Positions 25,372 to 34,736 of a DNA stretch of 64,000 nucleotides are shown one piece after another. Each line of letters starts with the position of its first letter. Positions within the stretch are counted from its first letter, which is position 1. Where the stretch lies: the NCBI RefSeq assembly GCF_001544195.1, contig NZ_BCPY01000004.1, positions 1 through 64,000 on the forward strand, written 5' to 3'. The notes under the pieces were generated by a model. That model was not told the DNA's origin. It was given only the letters and a program-made list of their open reading frames with translations, and made no database searches. The position numbers were made by a program, and so were the translations under genes. The DNA is from Tetragenococcus solitarius NBRC 100494 (GTDB lineage Bacteria > Bacillota > Bacilli > Lactobacillales > Enterococcaceae).

Positions 25372-27035
25372 GTGAAAACGAAAAAGTTATTTATGTTAGG
25401 AGCGTTTTCTGCTTTATTTTTTTTAACAGCTTGTCAAAGTCAAAATGCAAGTCAAAAGACAGAAGAAAACAACACTAGCCAAAAACTCGAATTAAGTTCT
25501 TCTGCAGCTATTTCAACAATGGAACCTAGTCAGGCAGGTGATACAACATCGACTTTAGCCATGAGTCAAGTCTTTGAGGGGCTTTACGTTTTAGGACCTG
25601 ATGATGAACTAGAGTTAGGAGTAGCTGCAAAAGAACCAGAAATCAGTAAAGATAAAACAGTGTACACATTTACTCTAAGAGACGATGCCAAATGGTCAGA
25701 CGGCACCCCTGTCACAGCAGACGATTTTGTCTTTGCTTTTCAAAAAATTATTGATCCAAAATATGCCACACCTAATGCCGATGTACTCTTTGACGTTGTC
25801 AAAAATGCCCGGCAAATTAACTTAGAAGATGGCGACATTGATACTTTAGGAGTTAAAGCCATTGATGATAAAACGCTGGAATTCACTTTAGAACGTCCTG
25901 TACCTTACTTTAAATCGTTACTTGCTTATCCTGTATTATATCCACAAAACAAAGAATATGTGGAAGAACAAGGGAAAAAATACGCAACTGATTCTGACCA
26001 CTTAATTTATAATGGTCCTTTTAAGTTAACCGACTGGAGTTCTTCTAGTGATAATTGGGGATATGAAAAAAATGATACTTACTGGGATAAGGATAAAGTA
26101 AAATTAGAAAAAGCAGGGATGACTGTTGTGAAAACGCCTTCCACTGCGCTTAATCTATATACTACCGGTGATTTGGACGTTATTGATAAACTAAGCAGCG
26201 AATATATTCCTTCTTATAAAGATGATCCAGCATTTAAGTCTGTTGAACAATTTACCACCTTCTTTTTGAAGATGAACGGCGAACGTGACGGGAAAAAGAA
26301 CGCATTAGATAATGTAAATATCCGTAAAGGGATTGCTCAAGCCTTTAATAAAGAAGACTTTGTTAAAAAAGTATTACAAGATGAGTCCAATCCTACAGAT
26401 CATTTAATACCAAAAGGACAAACTCAATCGCCTGACGGTAAAAAAGATTTTACAGAGGTCGCCGATCAAAAAATGATTATCTAAGCTATGATCCTAAAAA
26501 AGCTAAAGAAGCCTGGGAGAAAGGAAAAGAAGAACTGGGTGTTGAGAAAGTACAGCTTGACTTTTTAACTGACGATACAGAAGAAGCCAAGAAAAATGCT
26601 GAGTTCTTCCAATATGAATTACAAGATAATCTACCTGGCTTAGAAATTAATGTTGAACAAGTGCCTTTTACTGTTCGTGTTGACCGTGACCAAAACAAGG
26701 ATTATGAATTAGAATTGGCTGGTTGGGGAACGGATTATCGCGATCCACTAACTGTAATGAGAATCTTTATGTCTAGCAGCGACTTAGGAGGCGTCACTTA
26801 TAGCAACGATGAATATGATAAGTTAATTCAAGCTACAAGAACAAGCCATGCCGCTGACGTACAAGCACGTTTTGATGACTTCATCAAAGCCCAAGATATT
26901 TTAATTAATCAAGATGCGATTATTGCCCCAATTTACAATCGAAGTTTATCTACTTTAGTGAATCCAAATGTCAAAGATCTATACTGGCATGCATATGGAC
27001 CAAGTTACAGCTTAAAATGGGCCTACAAAGAATAG
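25372..27035 (+). pseudogene. oppA: Peptide ABC transporter substrate-binding lipoprotein (OppA-like), frameshifted
   Basis: Reading starts at GTG 25372, 6 nt after AAGGGGGAAG, with a lipoprotein signal peptide (KKLFMLGAFSALFFLTAC). The SBP_bac_5 domain follows (TFTLRDDAKWSDGTPVTADDF). At 26468-26473 a run of six A replaces the seven needed for CAA AAA AAT GAT. The frame shifts there and stops at 26484. The remaining sequence is intact one frame over and ends ...PSYSLKWAYKE at 27035. Restoring one A gives 554 residues, the normal OppA length. It is either a real inactivation, a homopolymer sequencing error, or a slippery run. No opp permease or ATPase genes are adjacent. Two CodY boxes lie upstream. 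Confidence 0.88.
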
Positions 27036-27046
27036 ATATGCTACAA

Positions 27047-27077
27047 AAAAAGAGGGTTATAAATGAACCCTCTTTTT
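27047..27077. terminator. Bidirectional terminator between oppA and pucR
   Basis: Perfect 12-bp inverted repeat AAAAAGAGGGTT (27047-27058) and AACCCTCTTTTT (27066-27077), between two convergent genes. Confidence 0.9.
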
Positions 27078-27086
27078 CGTAGCGAT

Positions 27087-28760
27087 TTACGTTAACTCGT
27101 TTTCCCGGTAGAACTTTAAAGCTAATTGCAAAGACAAAGCAATATTTGCTTCAGTAATATCCACTCCCAAAATCGCTTCAATCCGTTCGATACGATAAAT
27201 CAAAGTATTTCGATGGATATAAAGTGTTCTTGCAGTAGCCGCAATATTTTGATGGTTTTCCAAATAACTAGATAAGGTTTGAAGCAAATTTAGATGGTTC
27301 TTTTGATCATAAGCAATCAATTTGTATAAGTAATGAGCAGAAAACTCAGCTGCAGCTTGAGTAGAAATTTGTTCTGATAAAAATGTGTCTAAATAAAATT
27401 CATTTAAAAAGTGAATCCCCATTTGCTTTGCAGCTACAGTATTTAACATATTTGTCGCTTCAGAATAGCTTTTAGCAACCGACAGCACCGGTTGACTAGA
27501 GCCTACCACAATGGAAAAGTGCAAAGCTTGATTGATTTGTTGTTCTAAATATTTTAACAACCGGCTTAATACTTTATTTTGTTCTTTTCGGATCGTTTTC
27601 TTCTTTGTTTCTTTGGCGTTACCTAGTAAACCAACAAATTGGTTCCCTTGTTTAAATACATTTGAATCCAAAAAATTATTCTGGATATAGCGATGTAAAG
27701 CCGACAGTAATATCTGCATACTCTGTTCCTCATATTTACGTTGCTCAAAAAGTGTCTTGTCCATCATTTTAGGAAAATATACAGAGATAATATACACAGA
27801 GTAATCCAATTCTACATTAATATCTATGTTAAAAGATCTTAGCGTCTCAACATTGGTTATTTTTCCCGCAAACAAACGAGCAAAAAAGTCGCGATAAACT
27901 TGATTATTGACCCGTTCTTTTTCAGTTTGATGGGCTACTTCTAGAGCAATCGACATAGTACAGCTCTCTAAAGCAATGTAATCTGTATTTACTAGTGAAC
28001 GATTTTTTAAATAAACAACAATATAGCCATAGTTAATCTGATTAAAAAAAACTGGCATAATACAACATAAAACTTCTTGGCCGTTTTTATATAACTTACG
28101 GTAAAATGGATGTTGTATTTGTTCTACGTTTTTTGGTAAATTTTGTAAGTCTTGTCTAGGAAAATGATACTCTTTTCCTTGTTTTATTAAGGTGGAACGT
28201 AAGCTATTTTCAAAACCAGCTAAAGAGACAACTTCCCAATTCGATGTGGTTACAAGCACAGGATTTTCTACGATAGTTTTAAGTTTTTTAGCAATATAGT
28301 CGATCCCACCGTTATTTAAAGAAGATTCAAAAAATTGTGAATAAATATCTAAAGTAAATTGTTGTTCACTTGCCAAATCAGAGGATAGCTGATTCATGAC
28401 TGTTTTTAAAATTTTAGAAAAAGCAACTCCATAAGGAATCTCAATCAAAGGGATGGCTAATTGTCGACTAAGGTTGATAAGTTCACTAGGAATTTCTGTA
28501 AAAAACTGTCCCGTTTTAATACACACTGCAGCAATATTTAATTCTTGAAAATGCTGAAAATACCGCTCTTGCTGGGCGTAGTTTTCATAGAAAAAGTAAC
28601 CTGATGTAATAATCAGTTCTCCTGCTGTCAGCCAATCATCTGCTTTAGGATTATCCAAAATATTTGCACCAGTGATAATGCGATCTAAGCCTACATCATC
28701 GCCGGTCAATGTTTTAAAGTTATGTGCCATTGGTAATTTTAAAAATTCAGCAACATTCAT
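27087..28760 (-). CDS. PucR-family transcriptional regulator
   Basis: About 557 residues. The N-terminal PucR domain (NVAEFLKLP...LITSGYFFYENYAQQ) is followed by a GGDEF-like/GAF-like central region, and the C-terminus has the PucR helix-turn-helix ENHQNIAATARTLYIHRNTLIYRIERI (about residues 505-535). Related regulators sense purine or other nitrogen compounds and activate catabolic genes. A GTG at 28769 also opens the frame; ATG 28760 (MNVAEF) fits the family and lies 8 nt after AAGAAG. It diverges from two amidohydrolase genes across 87 bp, so those are the likely targets. Confidence 0.88.
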   Translation of the reverse strand: MNVAEFLKLPMAHNFKTLTGDDVGLDRIITGANILDNPKADDWLTAGELIITSGYFFYENYAQQERYFQHFQELNIAAVCIKTGQFFTEIPSELINLSRQLAIPLIEIPYGVAFSKILKTVMNQLSSDLASEQQFTLDIYSQFFESSLNNGGIDYIAKKLKTIVENPVLVTTSNWEVVSLAGFENSLRSTLIKQGKEYHFPRQDLQNLPKNVEQIQHPFYRKLYKNGQEVLCCIMPVFFNQINYGYIVVYLKNRSLVNTDYIALESCTMSIALEVAHQTEKERVNNQVYRDFFARLFAGKITNVETLRSFNIDINVELDYSVYIISVYFPKMMDKTLFEQRKYEEQSMQILLSALHRYIQNNFLDSNVFKQGNQFVGLLGNAKETKKKTIRKEQNKVLSRLLKYLEQQINQALHFSIVVGSSQPVLSVAKSYSEATNMLNTVAAKQMGIHFLNEFYLDTFLSEQISTQAAAEFSAHYLYKLIAYDQKNHLNLLQTLSSYLENHQNIAATARTLYIHRNTLIYRIERIEAILGVDITEANIALSLQLALKFYRENELT

Positions 28761-28847
28761 GGCAAACACTTCTTTCTTTAATAATTTGTATCAGTATATA
28801 TGATTTAAAAGATAGAAACAACTAGCTAATTTTTAAGGAGTGACAAA

Positions 28848-30098
28848 ATGAAACAATTAATTCAAAATGTTCGTCTAGAAACAAACTATCATATAGAAAA
28901 TGAAATAGTAACCAAAACCAACACCAAAATTACAGATATATTAATAGAAGATGGAACTTTTGCTAAAATCGGTCCTCATTTACAAGAGGCAGCAGACATC
29001 GTAATAGATGCCAAAAAACAATTACTACTGCCTAGTTTGCGCGAAATGCATATTCATATTGATAAAACTTATTTTGGCAACGGTTGGCAGGCACCTATTC
29101 CAGCAGAAAATGGAATCTACACTCGTTTAGAAGAAGAAAAGACATTGTTACCAGAACAACTAGATGTCGCTGAAGAGCGCGCTCATGCGATGGTACAACA
29201 TTACATTGCTCACGGTCATACTCATATTCGCACTCATGTGAATGTAGATCCGCAAATTAAAACCAAGCATGTACAACTAGCCAAACGTGTTTTACAAGAT
29301 TATAAAGACCAAATTACCTATGAGATTGTTGCATTTCCTCAACACGGTTTACTGCGTAACGGCTCCGAATTTTTAACCATCTTAGAGGATGCTTTAAAAT
29401 TAGGCGTTACTCATATTGGCGGAGTAGATCCCGCTTCTTTAGACCGCAATATTGGCGAAGTTTTAAAAACGACTTTTGCTTTAGCCAAAAAATACAATGT
29501 TGGCATCGATATGCATCTACACGATCGTGATACATTAGGAGCTTTTGAAATCCATCGCATCTTAGATTTTATTGAGCAAAAGAACTTCTCGCAGCCAGTT
29601 ACTCTTATCCATGCCTTTGCTTTAGCAGGCATTAGTGACAATGAATTAGATGAATTAATGCAGCGGATGGCCAAAAATAAGGTAGACGTCACCACCACAG
29701 TGGTCATTAGTGATGAAAATCTTACCCTTCCAGTTAAAAAATTATACGATAACGGTGTCGCTGTTTCTTTTGGTCATGACAGTTTAACTGACCACTGGTC
29801 GCCTTTGGGTACAGGAGACACGATTCAAAAATTAAATTTATTTATTGAACGTTGCGGTTATATCGATGAATTTCAAATTAGCCAATCTTTAAAATATGCG
29901 ACTGGAGGCATTACACCTTTAGATGAACATGGACAACAAGTTTGGCCACAAATCGGTGATCAAGCAAACTTTATTTTAGTAGACGCTGTAAGTACTGCTC
30001 ATATGATTGCTCGCCAGTGTCCCATCTCAACTGTATTTTCTGCTGGCAAAATTATCTATCAAACAGACATTGCGTTGAAAGGAGCTTACCGCGGATGA
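28848..30098 (+). CDS. Amidohydrolase-superfamily enzyme, cytosine-deaminase-like (first of pair)
   Basis: 416 residues, TIM-barrel metal hydrolase. Metal motif MHIHID gives H68 and H70. AFPQHGLL corresponds to the Gln-bearing CodA loop, DMHLHDRD to the metal His with Asp where CodA has its catalytic Glu, HAFALA to the next His and SFGHDSLTDHWSP to the metal Asp. So the mononuclear deaminase site is largely complete but the general acid differs. Cytosine deaminase is one option; a related cyclic amidine or triazine substrate is equally possible. AAGGAG precedes the ATG. It overlaps the next gene by 4 nt (ATGA). Likely controlled by the divergent PucR protein. Confidence 0.82.
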   Translation: MKQLIQNVRLETNYHIENEIVTKTNTKITDILIEDGTFAKIGPHLQEAADIVIDAKKQLLLPSLREMHIHIDKTYFGNGWQAPIPAENGIYTRLEEEKTLLPEQLDVAEERAHAMVQHYIAHGHTHIRTHVNVDPQIKTKHVQLAKRVLQDYKDQITYEIVAFPQHGLLRNGSEFLTILEDALKLGVTHIGGVDPASLDRNIGEVLKTTFALAKKYNVGIDMHLHDRDTLGAFEIHRILDFIEQKNFSQPVTLIHAFALAGISDNELDELMQRMAKNKVDVTTTVVISDENLTLPVKKLYDNGVAVSFGHDSLTDHWSPLGTGDTIQKLNLFIERCGYIDEFQISQSLKYATGGITPLDEHGQQVWPQIGDQANFILVDAVSTAHMIARQCPISTVFSAGKIIYQTDIALKGAYRG

Positions 30099-31312
30099 AG
30101 ACTTTGAAAAATGTGCGTTTAGAAACCGGAGAATATTTTGACAAACGACAACGGCTACAGACAAAAACAGAATTATTCGATTTAAAAATCGAAGGGAAAA
30201 AAATCAAACAAATCACTCCTGCTACCAAAAACTCAGAAGAGCCAGGGGTTGATATGCAAGGGAAATTATGTTTACCCGCCTTTAAAGATATGCACAATCA
30301 CTTGGACAAAACTTACCTCTCTTTGCCTTGGAAAGCCTGTATACCTAGTAAGAACTTGGCTCATCGATTAAAATTAGAAGCAGAGGAATTAACAGAATTG
30401 GCAAAAACCACCGAGCAACGAGCTTCTACAATGATTGAAAAATATTTAGATCGTGGTGTCGATCATATACGCACTCATGTTAATATTGATCCTTTCATCG
30501 GTTTAAAAAACCTTGAAGGTGTAAAAAAAGCGCTGAAAAAATATGAAAAATATTTAACAGCAGATATCATTGCTTTCCCGCAGCATGGTCTACTCACTCA
30601 CCCTGAGATGCCTGGTCTACTACGTGAAGCTTTAAATTCTGGAGCCACTATGTTGGGCGCTTTAGATCCAGGAGGAATTGATCAAGACATTGAACATTCT
30701 TTACAGACCACGATGGATATTGCCAAAGAATTTCAGGTAGATGTTGATATGCATCTGCATGACCCAGGGCAATTAGGCTATTATACAATGGATAAATGGT
30801 TAGACATGATTGAAGAGCAAGACTTTAGAGGAAAAACAGCTTTTAGTCACGCTTTTGGTCTATGCGATTTGTCAAATAAAGCTTGGGAAAATATTTATCC
30901 TCGTTTGCAACAATATAACGTGCAAATCCTTACTACCATTCCAATCAGTATGAACAAAAGACTTTTACCTATCGAGGCTTTGCAAAGGTCAGGTATTTTT
31001 GTTGGTATAGGTTGTGATGGCTTTTACGATTCTTGGAGTCCTTATGTCTCCGGAGATGTAGTGGAAAAATTGCGTAATTATTGTGATTACACTGGAAAAA
31101 GCAACGAACAAGCCTTAAGACAGAGCTTAAGTTTAATTACAAACAACCTTACTCCGCTTAACGAAAACGGGCAAAAGCAATGGCCAAAAGTCAATGATAT
31201 CGCTAATTTTGTTTTTATTGATGCTGTATGTAGCGCCCAAGTTGCAGCGCGCATCCCCAAAAAACGAATACTCATGCATGAAGGCAATTTCTATTCTTCT
31301 AAATCTAAATAA
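30095..31312 (+). CDS. Amidohydrolase-superfamily enzyme, cytosine-deaminase-like (second of pair)
   Basis: 405 residues from ATG 30095, which overlaps the upstream stop and follows AAAGGAG. It is a diverged paralogue of the preceding gene: KDMHNHLDKTYL (metal His pair), HIRTHVNID, AFPQHGLL, DMHLHDPG, SHAFGL and GCDGFYDSWSP (metal Asp; the preceding His of GHD is Cys). The same Asp-for-Glu change as in its neighbour is present. The two enzymes may act on related substrates, in sequence, or as a heteromer; the sequence cannot decide. A frame extension to 30017 overlaps the first gene and was rejected. Confidence 0.82.
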   Translation: MKTLKNVRLETGEYFDKRQRLQTKTELFDLKIEGKKIKQITPATKNSEEPGVDMQGKLCLPAFKDMHNHLDKTYLSLPWKACIPSKNLAHRLKLEAEELTELAKTTEQRASTMIEKYLDRGVDHIRTHVNIDPFIGLKNLEGVKKALKKYEKYLTADIIAFPQHGLLTHPEMPGLLREALNSGATMLGALDPGGIDQDIEHSLQTTMDIAKEFQVDVDMHLHDPGQLGYYTMDKWLDMIEEQDFRGKTAFSHAFGLCDLSNKAWENIYPRLQQYNVQILTTIPISMNKRLLPIEALQRSGIFVGIGCDGFYDSWSPYVSGDVVEKLRNYCDYTGKSNEQALRQSLSLITNNLTPLNENGQKQWPKVNDIANFVFIDAVCSAQVAARIPKKRILMHEGNFYSSKSK

Positions 31313-31334
31313 CCACTAACAATTTTTTATAATA

Positions 31335-31382
31335 AAAAGTTCCAAGTAAAAGAGGTCTTTTCCTCTTCTACTTGGAACTTTT
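31335..31382. terminator. Bidirectional terminator between the amidohydrolase pair and nox
   Basis: Perfect 14-bp inverted repeat (31335-31348 with 31369-31382) enclosing a further AAGAGG/CCTCTT hairpin, with A- and T-rich flanks, between convergent genes. Confidence 0.88.
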
Positions 31383-31396
31383 AAATATATTTCCTA

Positions 31397-32728
31397 TTAT
31401 TCAGCGGCCAAAGCTGCTTTATTGATATAGTTATACGGTTGATTGAAATGCGGCAAGAAGAATGTATCAAGCATACCCAACTCATCAATGGTTACTTGAC
31501 GCTCAATAGCTAATGAAAACATATGGATAGCCATTGAAATGTCTGATGTTGTCGAAGACATCTGCGCACCTACAATCCGACGAGAGTTTGCTTCATAAAC
31601 AATCCGCAATTTCACATCATCATTTTCTTTCATAAACTCAGGCTTTTGTGTATCTTCAATATCTGTATACTTAACATCCAAATCAAATTTTGCAGCAGAT
31701 TCAACAGAGTAGCCAGTGGATACCATATGGTGACCAAAAATTGAAATCCCATTTGAACCTTGAACTCCAGGAGATTCAATGGAGTTGCCAACAATATTTT
31801 CACCAGCAACTCTTCCTGTACGTAAAGCGTTTGATGCCAATGCAATATAGGTTGTTCCTTGTAACGCATTTGAGTAAACCGTGGCACAATCGCCAACTGC
31901 GTAAACATCTGGGTCACTTGTTTGTTGGTGACGATCTACTAGATAAGCGCCATTGGCAAATAATTCTAAATGGTCTTTAGCCAGCTGGTTATTCGGAGAA
32001 AAGCCGATCGCATTAATCACTAAATCAACCTCATATTCTCCTTTTTCAGTTATAATTTGTTCAACTTTATCTGTTCCCTTATATTCTTTGACTAATTCAC
32101 CATAGTGTAGTTCGATACCATGTTCAGCTAAATTTTTGTCCATATCATCGGTAAACCAAGGATCATAATAACTTGGCAAGCAACGATCTAATGCGTCAAA
32201 TAACAGCACATTTTTGCCGCGCCGTTTGGCAGCTTCTGCCATTTCTACTCCAATGTATCCTGCTCCGATAACTGCGATATTTTTAATTTCTTCATGTTCA
32301 AACATCTGATCAATATTTTGGCCTTCTTCATATTTTTTCATGAAGGTAATGTTCTTTAATTCACGACCAGGTACCTTAGGAGAAATTGGAACAGAACCTG
32401 TAGCTAAAACAAGTTTGTCATAACTTTCCTCTACTTTTTCTCCTTGTTGCGTTACAGCATGAACGACTTTTCCTTCAAAATCAATGTTTTCAACCGTCGT
32501 TTTAGTGCGAACTTTAGCACCCTTAGCTTCAAAATCCTCACGATTTGTATAAAACAAACCATCCACGCTTTCAATTTGACGACCTACCCATAAAGCGGTC
32601 CCACAACTTAGGTAGCTAAAATTTTCATTACGTTCAATCATCACGACTTCTTGTCCTGAATGATCTAAGATGGCATTGGCTGCTGCTAGACCTGCATGGT
32701 TCGTTCCAATAATTACTGTTTTTGTCAT
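31397..32728 (-). CDS. nox: NADH oxidase, water-forming type (FAD-dependent, class III disulfide reductase family)
   Basis: 443 residues from ATG 32728, after GGGAGG. FAD-binding IIGTNHAGLAAANAIL is followed by the redox cysteine C42 in FSYLSCGTALWVG, the position used as sulfenic acid in enterococcal Nox. The NAD-binding GAGYIGVEMAEAAKRRG, the second FAD motif DVYAVGDCATV and a dimerisation domain follow. It reduces O2 to water with NADH, regenerating NAD+ under aeration. CoA-disulfide reductase or NADH peroxidase are close relatives and cannot be fully excluded. The frame could extend 67 codons upstream, but that part is hydrophobic noise. Monocistronic. Confidence 0.88.
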   Translation of the reverse strand: MTKTVIIGTNHAGLAAANAILDHSGQEVVMIERNENFSYLSCGTALWVGRQIESVDGLFYTNREDFEAKGAKVRTKTTVENIDFEGKVVHAVTQQGEKVEESYDKLVLATGSVPISPKVPGRELKNITFMKKYEEGQNIDQMFEHEEIKNIAVIGAGYIGVEMAEAAKRRGKNVLLFDALDRCLPSYYDPWFTDDMDKNLAEHGIELHYGELVKEYKGTDKVEQIITEKGEYEVDLVINAIGFSPNNQLAKDHLELFANGAYLVDRHQQTSDPDVYAVGDCATVYSNALQGTTYIALASNALRTGRVAGENIVGNSIESPGVQGSNGISIFGHHMVSTGYSVESAAKFDLDVKYTDIEDTQKPEFMKENDDVKLRIVYEANSRRIVGAQMSSTTSDISMAIHMFSLAIERQVTIDELGMLDTFFLPHFNQPYNYINKAALAAE

Positions 32729-32884
32729 CTGTTTTTCCTCCCTTAATTTACATATATAATATATCAAGATTGTGAAGATAAGAACTATCAAAAATTTTTG
32801 CACAACCAAAAGAATTGCAAACAACTTCACATGATAAACTACATAAAAGGAATTTATTGGAAAGAAAAATATAATTAAAAAACA

Positions 32885-32926
32885 CTTTGTGAAAAAAAGT
32901 CCAATTATAGCACTTCTTTCACAAAG
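32885..32926 (-). terminator. Hairpin terminator after the deoxynucleoside kinase gene
   Basis: CTTTGTGAAA (32885-32894) pairs perfectly with TTTCACAAAG (32917-32926), extended by AGT/ACT. On the minus strand it is followed by TTTTTTAATT. Its arms resemble half a Rex operator but the spacing (22 nt) does not fit one. Confidence 0.7.
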
Positions 32927-32931
32927 CATTT

Positions 32932-33579
32932 TTATCCCTCACGAATTTCTGCTAATTTTTTATCCACCATTGCCAATACTTGATAAGCAGCTTGTGGGTT
33001 TTCCACAAAATTTAGCTGATCTCCATCAATTTGGATTTTAGGACTATGATGATAATTTTCAAACCAGGAATCATAACGCCGGTTTAATTCTTTATAATAA
33101 TTATATAGCGTAGGATCAAATTCTAACTGTTCGTAAGGGCGACCGCGTTTTTCTATACGTTCTAGCATGGTGGCAAAAGAAACTTTGATATGAACCAACA
33201 AATCCGGATGTTTTTTATATGCTGCATAAGGCAATTCTTCCATCATATTGTGCAATAATTCATCATAGACACTCACTTCAATATCGTTGGCTCTGCCCAA
33301 ATCAGCATTTAAATGAAACAAGAGAGAGTCTTCATAAATCGAACGATCTAATACGTTATTGTCCTCTTGCATTGCTTTTTTGATGTTAGCAAAACGTTTA
33401 TTTAAAAAATAAATTTGTAACAAAAAAGCATATTGTTCAGGGTCTTGATAAAATAAAGGCAATACTTCATTTTCTTCTACCGACTCATAAAAAGCTTGGC
33501 TACCTAGATGATTAGCTAATAATGCTGTTAAACTAGATTTGCCTGCGCCGATTGTACCTGCTAATACGATCACACTCAT
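32932..33579 (-). CDS. Deoxynucleoside kinase (dAdo/dCyd/dGuo kinase family)
   Basis: 215 residues. The P-loop is GTIGAGKSSLT (about 8-18), the catalytic region is LDRSIYEDSLLF (the DRS/ERS motif), and a lid-like KRGRPYEQLE segment follows. These cytoplasmic kinases phosphorylate salvaged deoxynucleosides with ATP. Lactic acid bacteria often have adjacent dAK/dGK pairs; here only one gene is seen, so base specificity is open. A single gene between nox and the divergent mevalonate operon. Confidence 0.9.
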   Translation of the reverse strand: MSVIVLAGTIGAGKSSLTALLANHLGSQAFYESVEENEVLPLFYQDPEQYAFLLQIYFLNKRFANIKKAMQEDNNVLDRSIYEDSLLFHLNADLGRANDIEVSVYDELLHNMMEELPYAAYKKHPDLLVHIKVSFATMLERIEKRGRPYEQLEFDPTLYNYYKELNRRYDSWFENYHHSPKIQIDGDQLNFVENPQAAYQVLAMVDKKLAEIREG

Positions 33580-33725
33580 AACATCCCTTCTGTTTCACTA
33601 AATCTTGTGTTTTTAACCTAACTTAAATACTCTAACCCACTATATATAGTAACGTCAAGCGTAATTTTTTATTTATATCATACAAAAAAACCTTAAGATT
33701 TAACTTTTTTTTCTTATAAAATGTT

Positions 33726-33754
33726 TTGAATACTTAACGAGAGCCTATTAATTT
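33726..33754 (+). promoter_or_regulatory. Promoter of the mevalonate operon
   Basis: TTGAAT (33726-33731) and TAATTT (33749-33754) with 17-bp spacing, 50 bp before the mvk start. A 14-bp direct repeat GAATACTTAANGAG (33728-33741 and 33759-33772, one mismatch, 31 bp apart) covers the -35 box and the expected transcription start. Confidence 0.6.
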
Positions 33755-33803
33755 AGTAGAATACTTAAAGAGTGAAAAAAATGAAAACAGAAAGAGGTTT
33801 AAC

Positions 33804-34736
33804 ATGGTAGTTCAGGGAAATGGACAATCAAATGGGAAAATCATCTTAATCGGCGAACATTCTGCTGTGTATGGTAAACCTGCAATTGTTTTTCCTTTTA
33901 ACGATACACAGGTTCAGGTCACTGTAAAAGCAGCCGAAAAAAATTTTTTAACTTCGCGTTATTATATAGGTGATTTACAAAATGCGCCTGAGCAACTAAA
34001 AAGTATTAAACAGCTTGCTTACAAATTACAAATTTATCTACATACACCTAATTTCCACTTAAATATCACTAGTACAATTCCTGTAGCAAGAGGAATGGGG
34101 TCAAGCGCGGCTGTTGCTATTGCGATCACACGTGCTTTTTTTGCTTGGAAAAAACAAGCTCTTGATCGACAAACTTTATTATTTTTTGCTGATTTTTCTG
34201 AAAAGATCGCTCATGGAAATCCAAGTGGCATGGACGCTGCTGCCGCTAGTGGTGATGAGCCCATTTTTTTTGAGCATAAGCAAATTGCAAATTTTCCGAT
34301 GAATATTGATGCTTATTTACTTGTTGCTGATACAGGTGTTCTCGGACAAACACGAGCTGCCGTTAAATCTGTGGCACAACGTTTACAAACTTTCCAAAAA
34401 GAAACAAGCAGCATTATCCAAGAGTTGGGCTTACTAACAGGACAAGCCAAAGAAGCCATTATTACCAATCAACCAGAATATTTAGGAGAGGTAATGAATC
34501 AGGCACAAACTTGCTTAAAGACACTAACCGTCAGTAATCCATTATTGGATAATTTTATCCAATTTTCTTTAAAAAATGGCGCACTTGGTGCAAAATTAAC
34601 TGGAGGCGGTCGCGGGGGCTGCTTTTTAGCGTTGACAAAGACTAAAGAGCAAGCTGAAGTATTAGCATGTCTTTTAAAAGAACGCGGCATAAAAGAGACT
34701 TGGATACAAGGATTAGGAGTTTACCAATATGCATAA
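33804..34736 (+). CDS. mvk: Mevalonate kinase
   Basis: 310 residues, GHMP kinase family. GKIILIGEHSAVYGKPAIVFP is the N-terminal signature, IPVARGMGSSAAVAIAI the ATP-binding GHMP motif, NPSGMDAAAA the substrate region and LTGGGRGGCFLAL the C-terminal motif. It phosphorylates mevalonate with ATP, the first committed step from mevalonate to isopentenyl diphosphate. First gene of mvk-mvaD-mvaK2-fni; its stop overlaps the mvaD start by 8 nt. AGAGG lies before the ATG. Confidence 0.96.
   Translation: MVVQGNGQSNGKIILIGEHSAVYGKPAIVFPFNDTQVQVTVKAAEKNFLTSRYYIGDLQNAPEQLKSIKQLAYKLQIYLHTPNFHLNITSTIPVARGMGSSAAVAIAITRAFFAWKKQALDRQTLLFFADFSEKIAHGNPSGMDAAAASGDEPIFFEHKQIANFPMNIDAYLLVADTGVLGQTRAAVKSVAQRLQTFQKETSSIIQELGLLTGQAKEAIITNQPEYLGEVMNQAQTCLKTLTVSNPLLDNFIQFSLKNGALGAKLTGGGRGGCFLALTKTKEQAEVLACLLKERGIKETWIQGLGVYQYA

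Noticed and set aside
26486-26698. Minus-strand 70-codon frame over the oppA frameshift
   Set aside because: Antisense to OppA-coding sequence that continues intact in the third plus frame.
30017-30094. Longer N-terminus for the second amidohydrolase
   Set aside because: It lies fully inside the first gene in another frame; ATG 30095 with AAAGGAG and a 4-nt overlap is the better start.
32885-32926. Rex operator upstream of nox
   Set aside because: TTGTGAA and TTCACAA halves are 20-plus nt apart instead of directly facing; the structure is a terminator after the kinase gene.
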